Positions 25,867 through 35,718 are shown, counted from the stretch's first letter. The stretch is 64,000 nucleotides of DNA from Pseudonocardia sediminis (GCF_004217185.1 NZ_SHKL01000001.1:4772001-4836000), one strand, 5' to 3'. Made by a program: numbers and translations. Notes: generated by a model not told the origin, from the letters alone.

Positions 25867-25947
25867 GTGATCTTCCCCGTCCTCGTGCGCCGTCTGCACG
25901 TCGACCTGCTCCGCACCGGCAGCGCCTGCTGTCCGTCCGGCCGGTAG
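25867..25947 (+). CDS. Leader peptide upstream of the OsmC gene
   Basis: 26-residue frame from GTG 25867 to TAG 25945-25947, 93 bases before the OsmC start. Core VRRLHVDLLRTGSACCPSG matches the leader family well and has two adjacent cysteines at the conserved position. An internal GTG at 25885 would give a shorter version. Regulatory role inferred from family resemblance. Confidence 0.72.
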   Translation: MIFPVLVRRLHVDLLRTGSACCPSGR

Positions 25948-26040
25948 ATCCCGCTCTCCCGCGCCACCGGACGCGTGCTCGTTCCTCTCTCCGGTTCACC
26001 TCGCCCGCGCACCGGGCCCGAGCATCACCAGGAGACATCC

Positions 26041-26490
26041 ATGCCTCTCGTCACGTTCGCCGTCAGCGGTCAGGGCACCGGCGTCGCGCAGACCGTCGCC
26101 GTCGACGGCGCCGACTACACCATCGAGACCGACGCCTACGAGGCGTTCGGCGGCAAGGACCAGCACCCCAGCCCGCTGGCCTACACGCTGGCCTCGCTGT
26201 CGTCGTGCAACCAGGTCACCTCGTCGATCGTGGCCAAGGAGCTCGGCGTCACGATCGAGCACGTCAAGTTCGACGTCGCGGCGGACTTCAACCCGACCAC
26301 GATGACGACCGGCACCGACCGCCCGGGCGAGACCACGTTCCAGAACCTGCGGATCGACGCGCAGATCCGCACCGACGCCACCGACGAGCAGCTCGCGAAG
26401 CTCGCCGAGGAGACCGAGCGTCGCTGCCCCGTCAGCCAGCTGTTCGTCCAGGCCGGTGTGAAGGTCACCAGCAACTGGACCAAGGCCTGA
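26041..26490 (+). CDS. OsmC family protein
   Basis: 149-residue OsmC/Ohr-fold protein: conserved helix PSPLAYTLASLSSCNQVTSSIVAKELG with the first catalytic-type Cys, and the second Cys in RRCPVSQLF. OsmC proteins reduce organic hydroperoxides using dithiols or act on reactive sulfur species. ATG start with AGGAGA upstream. The sulfur-type leader peptide in front suggests that this one belongs to sulfur or persulfide metabolism rather than osmotic stress. Confidence 0.85.
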   Translation: MPLVTFAVSGQGTGVAQTVAVDGADYTIETDAYEAFGGKDQHPSPLAYTLASLSSCNQVTSSIVAKELGVTIEHVKFDVAADFNPTTMTTGTDRPGETTFQNLRIDAQIRTDATDEQLAKLAEETERRCPVSQLFVQAGVKVTSNWTKA

Positions 26491-26507
26491 TAGTCACCCG
26501 CCGCGGC

Positions 26508-26554
26508 ACTCGTGCGCCATGAGGTGCGTATCGCGCTCCTCGTGACGCACGAGT
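26508..26554. terminator. Hairpin after the OsmC gene
   Basis: Arms 26508-26524 (ACTCGTGCGCCATGAGG) and 26538-26554 (CCTCGTGACGCACGAGT) pair at 15 of 17 positions, one further position being a G-U pair, with a 13-base loop. Follows the OsmC stop by 17 bases. Confidence 0.65.
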
Positions 26555-26584
26555 ACACCGGTCCGGCCGGGTTACGGTGATCAC

Positions 26585-27367
26585 GTGAGCACCGACGCCG
26601 CCGAACTCGTCCACCTCGACGTCTCCCCCGGGATCGCCACGATCACGCTGGACTCACCGGCCAACCGCAACGCCCTGTCGGCTCAGGTGCGCCGGGAGCT
26701 GCTGGCGCACCTGGAGACCGCGATCGCCGACGACGCGGCGCGCGTGATCGTGCTGACCCACACCGGGACCGTGTTCTGTGCCGGGATGGACCTCAAGGAG
26801 TCCCGCGGCGCGGGCGCCGAGCAGCAGGGCGTCACCGAGGTCCCGCGGATCCTGAGCACGATCTGGGACTCCCCCACGCCGATCGTCGCGCGGCTGTCCG
26901 GCCCGGCCCGCGCCGGTGGCGTCGGGATCGTGGCCGCCTGCGACATCGCGGTGGCCGCGGAGTCGGCGACGTTCGCGTTCTCCGAGGTCCGGATCGGGGT
27001 GATCCCGGCCGTCATCTCGGTGACGGTGCTGCCGCGCCTGTCCACCCGCGCCGCGCACGAGCTGTTCCTCACCGGCGAGACGTTCGACGCCGCCCGCGCC
27101 GCGGAGATCGGGCTCGTCAACAGCGCCGTCGCCGACGACGGACTCGACGCCGAGGTCGCCCGCTACACCGGCATGCTCGCCCTCGGCGCCCCGAACGCCC
27201 TGGCCGGGGCCAAGGAGATGCTGCGCCGCACCCGCCCGGAGTCGATGGAGCGGGACTTCGCCGAGATGAACACGCTCTCGGCCGGCTTCTTCGCCTCCGA
27301 GGAGGGCCAGGAGGGTATCCGCGCGTTCGGCGAGAAGCGCAAGCCTTCCTGGGTCCCGCAGGACTGA
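26585..27367 (+). CDS. Enoyl-CoA hydratase/isomerase family protein
   Basis: 260-residue crotonase-fold protein. NRNALSAQVRRELLAHL, the oxyanion segment FCAGMDLKES and the second oxyanion region GPARAGGVGIVAACDIAVA are present. The usual catalytic Glu positions are occupied differently (SEVRIGVIPAVIS), so hydration, isomerisation or another crotonase reaction cannot be decided. GTG start 26585. Stands alone; downstream is the structured region before the peptide gene. Confidence 0.85.
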   Translation: MSTDAAELVHLDVSPGIATITLDSPANRNALSAQVRRELLAHLETAIADDAARVIVLTHTGTVFCAGMDLKESRGAGAEQQGVTEVPRILSTIWDSPTPIVARLSGPARAGGVGIVAACDIAVAAESATFAFSEVRIGVIPAVISVTVLPRLSTRAAHELFLTGETFDAARAAEIGLVNSAVADDGLDAEVARYTGMLALGAPNALAGAKEMLRRTRPESMERDFAEMNTLSAGFFASEEGQEGIRAFGEKRKPSWVPQD

Positions 27368-27466
27368 CGTCCTCGTCGTCACCCGTACGGACCAGTGGTC
27401 CGTCCCGTCGATCACACGTCTGCCACGGAGTGTGACCGTCGCCTCACCCCGGTGCTGATCTAGTCG

Positions 27467-27714
27467 TTCGAGCGGTGGCGCTCGAATGCATTGCCGGACA
27501 ATGCACACGCATCATTCGCGATCACGACTCGCGAATGGTCGTTGAACCAATTAAGATCGCAATCCGGACGAATTCGGGACGCACGTCCCGATCCGCCGAC
27601 GACTGCTCCGGTCGGGCGATGTCATGCTCTGTTCGGGTTGTACTCTCACAAAGCCCGTCACCTGCGACGTTCCCACTCGTGAATCCCGTATCGGTCACCG
27701 AAGCGACCGAGTAC
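27467..27714 (+). other. Run of perfect inverted repeats upstream of the peptide gene
   Basis: The 367-base gap before the peptide gene has more A+T than its surroundings and contains consecutive perfect inverted repeats: TTCGAGCG/CGCTCGAA (27467-27486), TGCATTG/CAATGCA (27487-27505), CATTCGCGA/TCGCGAATG (27513-27537), TCGGGACG/CGTCCCGA (27574-27591), CCGAC/GTCGG (27596-27615), a bulged GGGTTGT stem (around 27635-27656) and TCGGTC/GACCGA (27691-27710, extendable with one bulge to 27714). A -10-like TAAGAT sits at 27552-27557. This could be a cluster of operators around the promoter or a folded 5' leader RNA; no known riboswitch core was recognised. Confidence 0.5.
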
Positions 27715-27734
27715 GTCAACGAGAGGAACTCCTC

Positions 27735-27869
27735 ATGCTGTTCGAGATCATCCCCGTGTTCCCGCCGAAGCCGCCGAAGGGCAAGCACGGCTGCCCGCCG
27801 CCGCCCCCGAAGAAGCACGACTGCCCGCCGCCGAAGCCGAAGAAGCACCACAAGCACCACTGCCACTGA
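27735..27869 (+). CDS. His/Cys/Pro/Lys-rich 44-residue peptide, unknown
   Basis: 44 residues from ATG 27735, with a GAGAGG ribosome site eight bases upstream. After a short hydrophobic start (MLFEIIPVF) all of the remainder is Pro, Lys, His and Cys with two Gly and one Asp: 14 Pro, 9 Lys, 7 His and 3 Cys. Cys lie at 20, 30 and 43, each two residues after a His (H18-C20, H28-C30, H41-C43), and the unit KHxCPPP occurs twice. No other protein of this composition is known to me. A soft-metal binding (Cu, Zn, Ni) peptide, an exported peptide precursor, or a ribosome-stalling leader (PPPPP at 21-25) are possible. An exporter gene follows. Confidence 0.7.
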   Translation: MLFEIIPVFPPKPPKGKHGCPPPPPKKHDCPPPKPKKHHKHHCH

Positions 27870-27884
27870 TGGTGAACGGCTGAC

Positions 27885-27920
27885 ACGTGGTCTCCGCCCC
27901 GGGGGCGGGCGGGACCACGT
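27885..27920 (+). promoter_or_regulatory. Hairpin between peptide and exporter genes
   Basis: Arms ACGTGGTC (27885-27892) and GACCACGT (27913-27920) enclose a G/C-rich inner stem. It starts 16 bases after the peptide stop and ends 23 bases before the chosen exporter start. Probable partial terminator or attenuator giving more peptide than exporter transcript. Confidence 0.5.
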
Positions 27921-27943
27921 TCAGGGGAAGGGGGACGTCCGAC

Positions 27944-30352
27944 GTGACAGGCAGCGACACCGTCGCCGTGCGGGGAGCAACCGCCACGGACGGTTCCGTC
28001 CGTGCCGGCCGCAGCACGTCGGACGTCTCCCGCCCCATCCCCGCCACATCCGATCCCGACCCGGACGTCGACACGACGGGGCTCCGCGGGACGGATGTGG
28101 CGGCGCCGGACGACGAGCCCCCGGACGGTCCGGAGCCCGACGGCCCGGAACCCGACGGTGAGGCCGTGGGTGGCCCGGTGGCCGCCGAGGCGCCCCGGGT
28201 CCCGATCCGCACGATCTTCCGGCGGTTCTGGCCCTACACCCGGCCCTTCCGCGGCCGGATGATCGTCGGTCTCCTCCTCACCGGCGCGGTGCCGGCGCTG
28301 ACGACGGTCAGCATCTGGCTGTTCAAGGTCCTCGTCGACGACGTGCTGACCCCCGCCGACTACCGCCTGTTCCCCACCATCGCCGCGGCCTACCTCGGGC
28401 TCACCGTCCTGATCGGCCTGGTCGGTTTCGTCGACGAGTACCTCAGCGCCTGGACGGCCGAACGCTTCGTCCTCGGCCTGCGCGTCCGGCTCTTCGACCA
28501 CCTCGGCCGGCTGTCCACCGGCTACCTGGACCGGCGCCCGCTGGGCGACGTGCTCTCCCGGATCAGCGGCGACACCGCCGAGATCGAGCAGCTCGTGCTC
28601 ACCGGGGTGAACCTCTTTCTCACCTACTCGTTCCAGGTCGTGTTCTACGCGACCGCCATGGCGATCCTGGACTGGAAGCTCACACTCATCGCGTTCGTCG
28701 CCGCACCGGCGTTCCTGCTGCTCAGCAAGTTCCTGACCAGCCGCATCGCGGCGGCCGCCCGCGAGCAGCGACGGCGCTCCGGATCGATCGTCTCCGTCGC
28801 GGAGGAGAGCCTCGGCAACGCCGCACTCGTGCAGGCCTACGACCGCCAGGACTCCGAGACCGAGCGCTTCCGCTCCGAGAACGAGGCGAGCTTCCGCGCG
28901 CAGATGCGCGCCACCCGCCTGGAGAGCTTCTTCTCCCCCGTCGGCAGCCTCGTCCAGGCGATCGGGGTGCTGCTCGTCGTCGGCGTCGCGGTCGCGCAGA
29001 TCGCGGACGGCCGGATCACCCTCGGCGGGCTGCTCGTCTTCCTGACCTACCTGTCGCAGCTCTACGGCCCGATCTCCGGGTTCGGTTCCCTGGCGAACTC
29101 GCTGTTCGCCGCCGGGGCCAGCGCGGAGCGCATCATCGAGGTGCTCGACACCCGCCCGGACGTCACCGAGCCCGACGACCCGCAGCCGTTGCCGCGCGCG
29201 GCCGGCGCACTCGTCGTCGAGGGGGTGGACTTCCGCTACCCGGACACCGAGCGGCCCGCGCTGCAGGGGGTGACGTTCGCGATCCCGCCGGGCGGGCGGG
29301 TCGCGATCGTCGGGGCGAGCGGGGCCGGGAAGAGCACGCTGGCCCGGCTGCTGCTGCGCCAGTACGACCCCGGCGGCGGCCGGATCACCCTCGACGGCCA
29401 CGACCTGCGCCGGCTCCCGCTGGCCGACCTGCGCCGCAACGTCACCGCCGTGTTGCAGGACGTCCTGGTCTTCGACGGCACGATCGCGGAGAACATCCGC
29501 TGGGCCCACCCGGACGCGAGCGCCGAGCAGGTCGAGGCCGCCGCCCGTGCCGCGGACCTGCACGACACCGTCGTCGCGTTCCCCGACGGCTACCGGACGC
29601 GGGTCGGGCAGCGCGGGCGGATGCTCTCCGGCGGGCAGTGCCGTCGCCTCGCCATCGCGCGGGCGATGATCCGCGACGCCCCGGTCCTCGTCCTCGACGA
29701 GCCGACGACCGGCCTGGACGCCGCCTCGACCGAGCGGGTGCTGGCACCGCTGCGGCGCCTGTCCCACTCGCGGACGACCGTCACCATCTCCCACCAGCTG
29801 CTGACGGTCTCCGACGCGGACCAGATCCTCTACATGGAGCACGGCCGCATCGCCGCGGCCGGCACGCACACCGAGCTGCTGCACGACAGCCCCGGCTACG
29901 CCGAGCTCTACCGCCTGCACCGCAGCGAGGCGAGCGACGGGTCGGCGCCGGACGGGACCGGGGAGACGGGTGGCGCGACGGCCGCCGTCGACGACGCCCC
30001 CACCCGCGTCCTGCCGGCGGTGGGTCCGCGGCGCCGGGCCCGGCACCGCGCGCCCGGCGCCGACGGACCGTTCCCGTCCGTGCCCGGGCCGTCCGTGCCC
30101 GGTCCAACGGTGCCGGTACTGCCCGTGCCCGTCCCGCCCGCACCGGTCCGCGGGCGGCACCACGCCCCGGCCCACCTGCCCCCAGCCCACGTCCCCCCGG
30201 CCCGCGCCGCCGCGGACCTGCCGGCGGCCCGCGCCGCCCCGGAGCCGGAACACCGGCGGGACGGGACCCCCGAGTACCCGACCTTCACCGCGACGGCCGC
30301 GGCCGCCCTGCACATCCCCGTCCAGACCGGGGACCCGTTCGCCGGCCGGTGA
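27944..30352 (+). CDS. ABC exporter (fused membrane and ATPase domains) with disordered tails
   Basis: 802-residue half-transporter of the MsbA/MDR type. A ~85-residue Pro/Asp/Gly-rich N-terminal tail precedes six membrane segments (from about residue 105 to 400), then an ATPase domain with Walker A GASGAGKST (457-465), signature LSGGQCRR (from 561) and Walker B VLVLDEPTTGLD. The last ~130 residues are low-complexity, rich in Pro, Ala, Arg and His (for example RHHAPAHLPPAHVPP). GTG 27944 is preferred over GTG 27887 because it follows AGGGGAAGGGGGA and lies outside the hairpin. No peptidase C39 domain. It likely works as a homodimer and may export the upstream peptide; this is inferred from position. 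Confidence 0.88.
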   Translation: MTGSDTVAVRGATATDGSVRAGRSTSDVSRPIPATSDPDPDVDTTGLRGTDVAAPDDEPPDGPEPDGPEPDGEAVGGPVAAEAPRVPIRTIFRRFWPYTRPFRGRMIVGLLLTGAVPALTTVSIWLFKVLVDDVLTPADYRLFPTIAAAYLGLTVLIGLVGFVDEYLSAWTAERFVLGLRVRLFDHLGRLSTGYLDRRPLGDVLSRISGDTAEIEQLVLTGVNLFLTYSFQVVFYATAMAILDWKLTLIAFVAAPAFLLLSKFLTSRIAAAAREQRRRSGSIVSVAEESLGNAALVQAYDRQDSETERFRSENEASFRAQMRATRLESFFSPVGSLVQAIGVLLVVGVAVAQIADGRITLGGLLVFLTYLSQLYGPISGFGSLANSLFAAGASAERIIEVLDTRPDVTEPDDPQPLPRAAGALVVEGVDFRYPDTERPALQGVTFAIPPGGRVAIVGASGAGKSTLARLLLRQYDPGGGRITLDGHDLRRLPLADLRRNVTAVLQDVLVFDGTIAENIRWAHPDASAEQVEAAARAADLHDTVVAFPDGYRTRVGQRGRMLSGGQCRRLAIARAMIRDAPVLVLDEPTTGLDAASTERVLAPLRRLSHSRTTVTISHQLLTVSDADQILYMEHGRIAAAGTHTELLHDSPGYAELYRLHRSEASDGSAPDGTGETGGATAAVDDAPTRVLPAVGPRRRARHRAPGADGPFPSVPGPSVPGPTVPVLPVPVPPAPVRGRHHAPAHLPPAHVPPARAAADLPAARAAPEPEHRRDGTPEYPTFTATAAAALHIPVQTGDPFAGR

Positions 30353-30411
30353 GGCGCGCCGGGCCCGGCCCTCGCCGGCGGGATCGGGGTCCGGCGCGAC
30401 CGGGACCGCGT

Positions 30412-31002
30412 TCAGGCGGAGCGGCCCGGGTCCCGCCCGGCGACGCCCAGCGCGCGGTCGAACGCCGGCGCGTCGGCGGGCACCGCGACCTCGGCTCCGA
30501 TCCAGCCCGCCTCGCGGCCCATCGACGCCATCCCGGTCATCGCCTCCAGCGCCACCTCGCCCAGCCCGGGCGTCACCTCGGCCCGACGTCCGGTGGCGGT
30601 GGCCAGGTCCCAGGCGTGCACGGCGAACTCGCCGGTCATCATCGACCCGATGACCGCGGCCGGCATGGTCGCGCCGCCCATGTGCGAGTCACCGGCCCAT
30701 GCGGCCGGGCCCCGCCAGGCCTCGACGACGCGGGCGCCCTCCTGCGCCGCGGCCCGCGCCCACTCCGAACGCGGCAGGCCGTCGAGCACCGGGGCCGGGG
30801 AGTCGGCGGTCCAGGACGGGTCCCACGGCTCTCGGGTGCCGCTGCACCGGGCGAGCACCAGGCCGAACACGAGGTGGTTGATCAGGTCCGCGACGGTGAA
30901 GTCGCTGCACGGGGTCGGGTCGTCGTAGCGCTCGACCGGGGTGTCGCGGATGGTCGAGACGGCCAGGTCGACGCCGTCGGACAGAAGCTGGTCGTGATCC
31001 AT
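30412..31002 (-). CDS. DinB/maleylpyruvate-isomerase-like family protein (TIGR03086-like)
   Basis: 196-residue protein with the N-terminal four-helix mycothiol-dependent maleylpyruvate isomerase fold: TPCSDFTVADLINHLVFGL contains the first metal His, and GEFAVHAWDLATATG the His-x3-Asp ligand motif. Members bind a divalent metal and may use mycothiol; substrate unknown. ATG start 31002. Convergent with the ABC exporter gene and divergent from the sirtuin gene. Confidence 0.8.
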   Translation of the reverse strand: MDHDQLLSDGVDLAVSTIRDTPVERYDDPTPCSDFTVADLINHLVFGLVLARCSGTREPWDPSWTADSPAPVLDGLPRSEWARAAAQEGARVVEAWRGPAAWAGDSHMGGATMPAAVIGSMMTGEFAVHAWDLATATGRRAEVTPGLGEVALEAMTGMASMGREAGWIGAEVAVPADAPAFDRALGVAGRDPGRSA

Positions 31003-31080
31003 GCCACTGATCCTGCCGCCGCCCGCGCGCGGGATATTGAAGGAACGCGACACCGGCCCGGCACGCCTACCCTGGACGCC

Positions 31081-31923
31081 GTGACCACCCTCGGCGACAC
31101 CTCGGCAGGGACGCGCGCGCTCGACCTGCTCGCCGGCCGCCGGATCGTCGCGCTCACCGGGGCCGGGCTGAGCACCGACTCCGGTATTCCCGACTACCGC
31201 GGCCCGGACTCGCCGCCCCGGCGCCCGATGACCTACTCCGAGTTCGTCTCCGGCGAGGCGGCGCAGCGGCGCTACTGGGCGCGCAGCCACGTCGGCTGGG
31301 CGCGGATGCGACGGGCCGAGCCCAACCCCGGGCACCGCGCGCTCGCCGCCCTGGAACGCGCGGGCGTCCTGGACGGGCTGATCACCCAGAACGTCGACGG
31401 CCTGCACTCCGAGGCCGGGCACCGCGACGTCATCGACCTGCACGGCCGGATCGACGAGGTGATCTGCCTCGACTGCCGGGACATCGGTCATCGCGACGAC
31501 CTGCAGACCCGGCTCGCGGCCCTGAACCCCGGTTTCACCGAGTCGATCAGCGCCGAGGTGGAGTCCGCCCCCGACGGCGACGCCGCGCTGGAGGCCACCG
31601 ACGGGTTCCGGATCGCACCCTGCTCCGGATGCGGCGGCCGGCTCAAGCCGCACGTCGTGTTCTTCGGCGAGAACGTGCCCCGCGACCGGGTCGCCCGCTC
31701 CTACGCCCTCGTCGACGGGCTCGCCCCGGACGACGGCGCGCTGCTCGTCGCCGGCTCCTCGCTGACCGTCATGTCCGGGCTGCGGTTCGTCAAGCACGCC
31801 GCCAAGCACGGGGTGCCGGTCGTCATCGTGAACCGGGGCGAGACCCGCGGTGACCCGCTGGCCACCGTGCTGGTCGACGCCGGGACGTCGGAGGTGCTGG
31901 GCGCCCTGGCCGGAACGACCTAG
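31081..31923 (+). CDS. NAD-dependent protein deacylase (sirtuin)
   Basis: 280 residues. NAD-binding GAGLSTDSGIPDYRG, catalytic TQNVDGLH and His in LHGRIDEV, and two zinc Cys pairs (CLDC and CSGCGG) define a complete SIR2 core. Removes acyl groups from lysines using NAD+. An insertion of about 45 residues between the zinc pairs is longer than in CobB. GTG start 31081; stop overlaps that of the convergent small membrane protein gene by three bases. Confidence 0.92.
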   Translation: MTTLGDTSAGTRALDLLAGRRIVALTGAGLSTDSGIPDYRGPDSPPRRPMTYSEFVSGEAAQRRYWARSHVGWARMRRAEPNPGHRALAALERAGVLDGLITQNVDGLHSEAGHRDVIDLHGRIDEVICLDCRDIGHRDDLQTRLAALNPGFTESISAEVESAPDGDAALEATDGFRIAPCSGCGGRLKPHVVFFGENVPRDRVARSYALVDGLAPDDGALLVAGSSLTVMSGLRFVKHAAKHGVPVVIVNRGETRGDPLATVLVDAGTSEVLGALAGTT

Positions 31924-32144
31924 GAGATGTCGTCCCCCGGCGGCGGGGTGGAGGGGGCACGCTCCGCGGAGGACGTGTCGAACCTCTCGGTGACGCGGTC
32001 CACCAGCGTCGCGACGACGGCGCACAACGGCAGCAGCACGACGATCACCAGGACCACCTGGAACGGGAACGCGAGCTGGGTGACCCACAGCTCGAAGGCG
32101 TCCCACCCGTCGACGATGCCGCGCACGTCCCACACGGTACCCAT
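31920..32144 (-). CDS. Small single-pass membrane protein
   Basis: 74 residues with one membrane segment (FQVVLVIVVLLPLCAVVATLV, about residues 29-49) and a short acidic/Pro-rich C-terminus. ATG start close to the divergent oxidoreductase gene. Function unknown. Confidence 0.6.
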   Translation of the reverse strand: MGTVWDVRGIVDGWDAFELWVTQLAFPFQVVLVIVVLLPLCAVVATLVDRVTERFDTSSAERAPSTPPPGDDIS

Positions 32145-32170
32145 CCTCGGGATTGGCTAGGTTCGGACCC

Positions 32171-33136
32171 ATGTTCGCCGTGTATGCCAGTGAGCCCAAC
32201 GCCGATGCCCCGCTCGACTCCCTCGTGGTGGGCGAGCGCCCCGAACCCGAGGTCCCCGAGGGCTGGGTCAGCGTGAACGTCAACGCCGCCAGCCTCAACA
32301 TGCACGACCTCTGGACCCTGCGCGGCGTCGGCATCAAGCCCGACCAGTTCCCGATGATCCTCGGCTGCGACGGGGCCGGCACGACCGCCGACGGCACCGA
32401 CGTCGTCCTGCACTCGATCATCGGTGACCCGGACTGGAAGGGTGACGAGACGCTCGACCCGAAGCGCACCCTGCTGACCGAGCGCCACCAGGGCGCGATG
32501 GCCGACACCGTCGTCGTCCCGAAGCGCAACGCGATCCCGCGACCCGAGGGCATGACGGCCGCCCAGGGTGCCGTGCTGGGCACCGCGTGGCTCACCGCCT
32601 ACCGGATGCTGTTCACCAAGTCCGGCCTGACGCCCGGGCAGACGATGCTCGTGCAGGGCGCCTCCGGAGGCGTCTCCACCGCCCTGGTCCAGCTCGGCCG
32701 CGCGGCCGGCATGCGGGTCTGGGTCACCGGGCGCGACGAGGAGAAGCGCGCGCTGGCCGAGCGGCTGGGCGCGCACGCCACGTTCGAGTCCGGCCAGAAG
32801 CTGCCCGAGAAGGTCGACGCGGTGTTCGAGAGTGTCGGCGAGGCCACCTGGTCGCACTCGATGCGCGCCCTCAAGCCGGGCGGGATCATCGTCATCTGCG
32901 GCTCCACCAGCGGCCCGAACCCCGGTGCGGACCTGCAGCGGCTGTTCTTCCTGCAGCTGCGCGTCGTCGGGTCGACGATGGGCACCCGCGAGGAGCTCGC
33001 CAACCTGATGTCGTTCGTCGCCACCGCCGGGATCGCCCCGGAGATCGGGACCGAGGTGCCGATGGACCAGGCCAAGGACGCCTTCGCCGCGATGCTGGAC
33101 GGGAAGACGGCCGGGAAGATCGTCCTTACCCGCTGA
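32171..33136 (+). CDS. Zinc-binding dehydrogenase / quinone oxidoreductase family (MDR)
   Basis: 321-residue medium-chain dehydrogenase/reductase: GroES-like N-terminus (SLNMHDLWTLRGVG) and NADPH-binding Rossmann motif VQGASGGVSTALVQLGRAAG. No clear structural zinc Cys cluster, so quinone-oxidoreductase-like. ATG 32171 lies seven bases after a -10-like TAGGTT, suggesting a leaderless message. Substrate unknown. Confidence 0.85.
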   Translation: MFAVYASEPNADAPLDSLVVGERPEPEVPEGWVSVNVNAASLNMHDLWTLRGVGIKPDQFPMILGCDGAGTTADGTDVVLHSIIGDPDWKGDETLDPKRTLLTERHQGAMADTVVVPKRNAIPRPEGMTAAQGAVLGTAWLTAYRMLFTKSGLTPGQTMLVQGASGGVSTALVQLGRAAGMRVWVTGRDEEKRALAERLGAHATFESGQKLPEKVDAVFESVGEATWSHSMRALKPGGIIVICGSTSGPNPGADLQRLFFLQLRVVGSTMGTREELANLMSFVATAGIAPEIGTEVPMDQAKDAFAAMLDGKTAGKIVLTR

Positions 33137-33309
33137 GAGGAAGCGTGCGGATCGAGCACCTGCACTGATCCGTTACGAGATCGGGGTGTGATGTAGTCGT
33201 GATGGCGGTGTCGGTCCACGAAATCGCTGGTCGGCGCACTGTTCGTCAGCGCAGTGTGACGACCGTCCGGCGCTGCAGCACGATTTCCGCAGGACACCTT
33301 CGGATTTCG

Positions 33310-33341
33310 GACAGATGACAAGTACAGTCCGTCATCGTGTC
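33310..33341 (+). promoter_or_regulatory. Leaderless promoter and probable MarR operator
   Basis: Inverted repeat GATGAC (33314-33319) / GTCATC (33331-33336), extendable to GACAGATGAC, flanks a -10 element TACAGT (33323-33328) eight bases before the GTG start at 33337. The arrangement suits autorepression. Confidence 0.5.
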
Positions 33342-33813
33342 TGAGCCCTACAGTCGCCGGGCGCCGGGTGCGGTCTCGACCGCGCCGGCGCCTGGAGCCG
33401 CAGGTGTCGTCGAGTTCCTGGATCGCGTCGACCACGCTGTGGCCACCGCCCTGTCCACGAACCCCGCCGCGGCGGACGTCAGCCGCGACGGCTGGCGCGT
33501 GCTGCTGATGCTCGCCCGCGGCACCGGCCGCAGCATGGGCGAGATCGCCGGCCACACCGCGCTCCCCGCCCCGACCGCCACCCGGATCGTCGACCGCCTG
33601 GTCAGCCTGCGGCTGGCCTACCGGTCCGCGGACCCGCTGGACCGACGCCGGGTGGTGGTGCACCTCGCCGCCGAGGGCCGCGGCGTCGTCGAGTCCGTGT
33701 GCGGCCGCGTGCAGCGCATGCTCGGCCCGCGCACCGGCACCCGGCCGGTGGCCGAGCACGTCTCCACGGTGCCCGGCGGGGGCATCCCCGGCCCGCGCTC
33801 GCACCGCAGCTGA
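33337..33813 (+). CDS. MarR family transcriptional regulator
   Basis: 158 residues with a winged helix-turn-helix: DGWRVLLMLARGTGRSMGEIAGHTALPAPTATRIVDRLVSLRLAYRSADPLDRRRVVVHLAAEG, in which the wing DxxDRR signature is clear. The region after the wing is short and atypical (TGTRPVAEHVSTVPGGG), so dimerisation may differ. GTG start at the probable transcription start. An inverted repeat over its -10 suggests autoregulation. Target genes unknown; lepA is convergent. Confidence 0.82.
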   Translation: MSEPYSRRAPGAVSTAPAPGAAGVVEFLDRVDHAVATALSTNPAAADVSRDGWRVLLMLARGTGRSMGEIAGHTALPAPTATRIVDRLVSLRLAYRSADPLDRRRVVVHLAAEGRGVVESVCGRVQRMLGPRTGTRPVAEHVSTVPGGGIPGPRSHRS

Positions 33814-33855
33814 CACCCCGGCGGGGACCGGCCGTGACCGGCCCCCGCCCCTCCC

Positions 33856-35718
<1,863 letters not shown>

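Noticed and set aside
27887..27943. Upstream GTG start for the ABC exporter
   Set aside because: It lies inside the hairpin and has no good ribosome site; GTG 27944 follows a strong purine-rich site.
27716..30313. 865-codon frame on the minus strand opposite the ABC exporter
   Set aside because: Shadow of the exporter gene: low-complexity Arg/Gly/Asp translation, while the plus-strand product has all ABC motifs.
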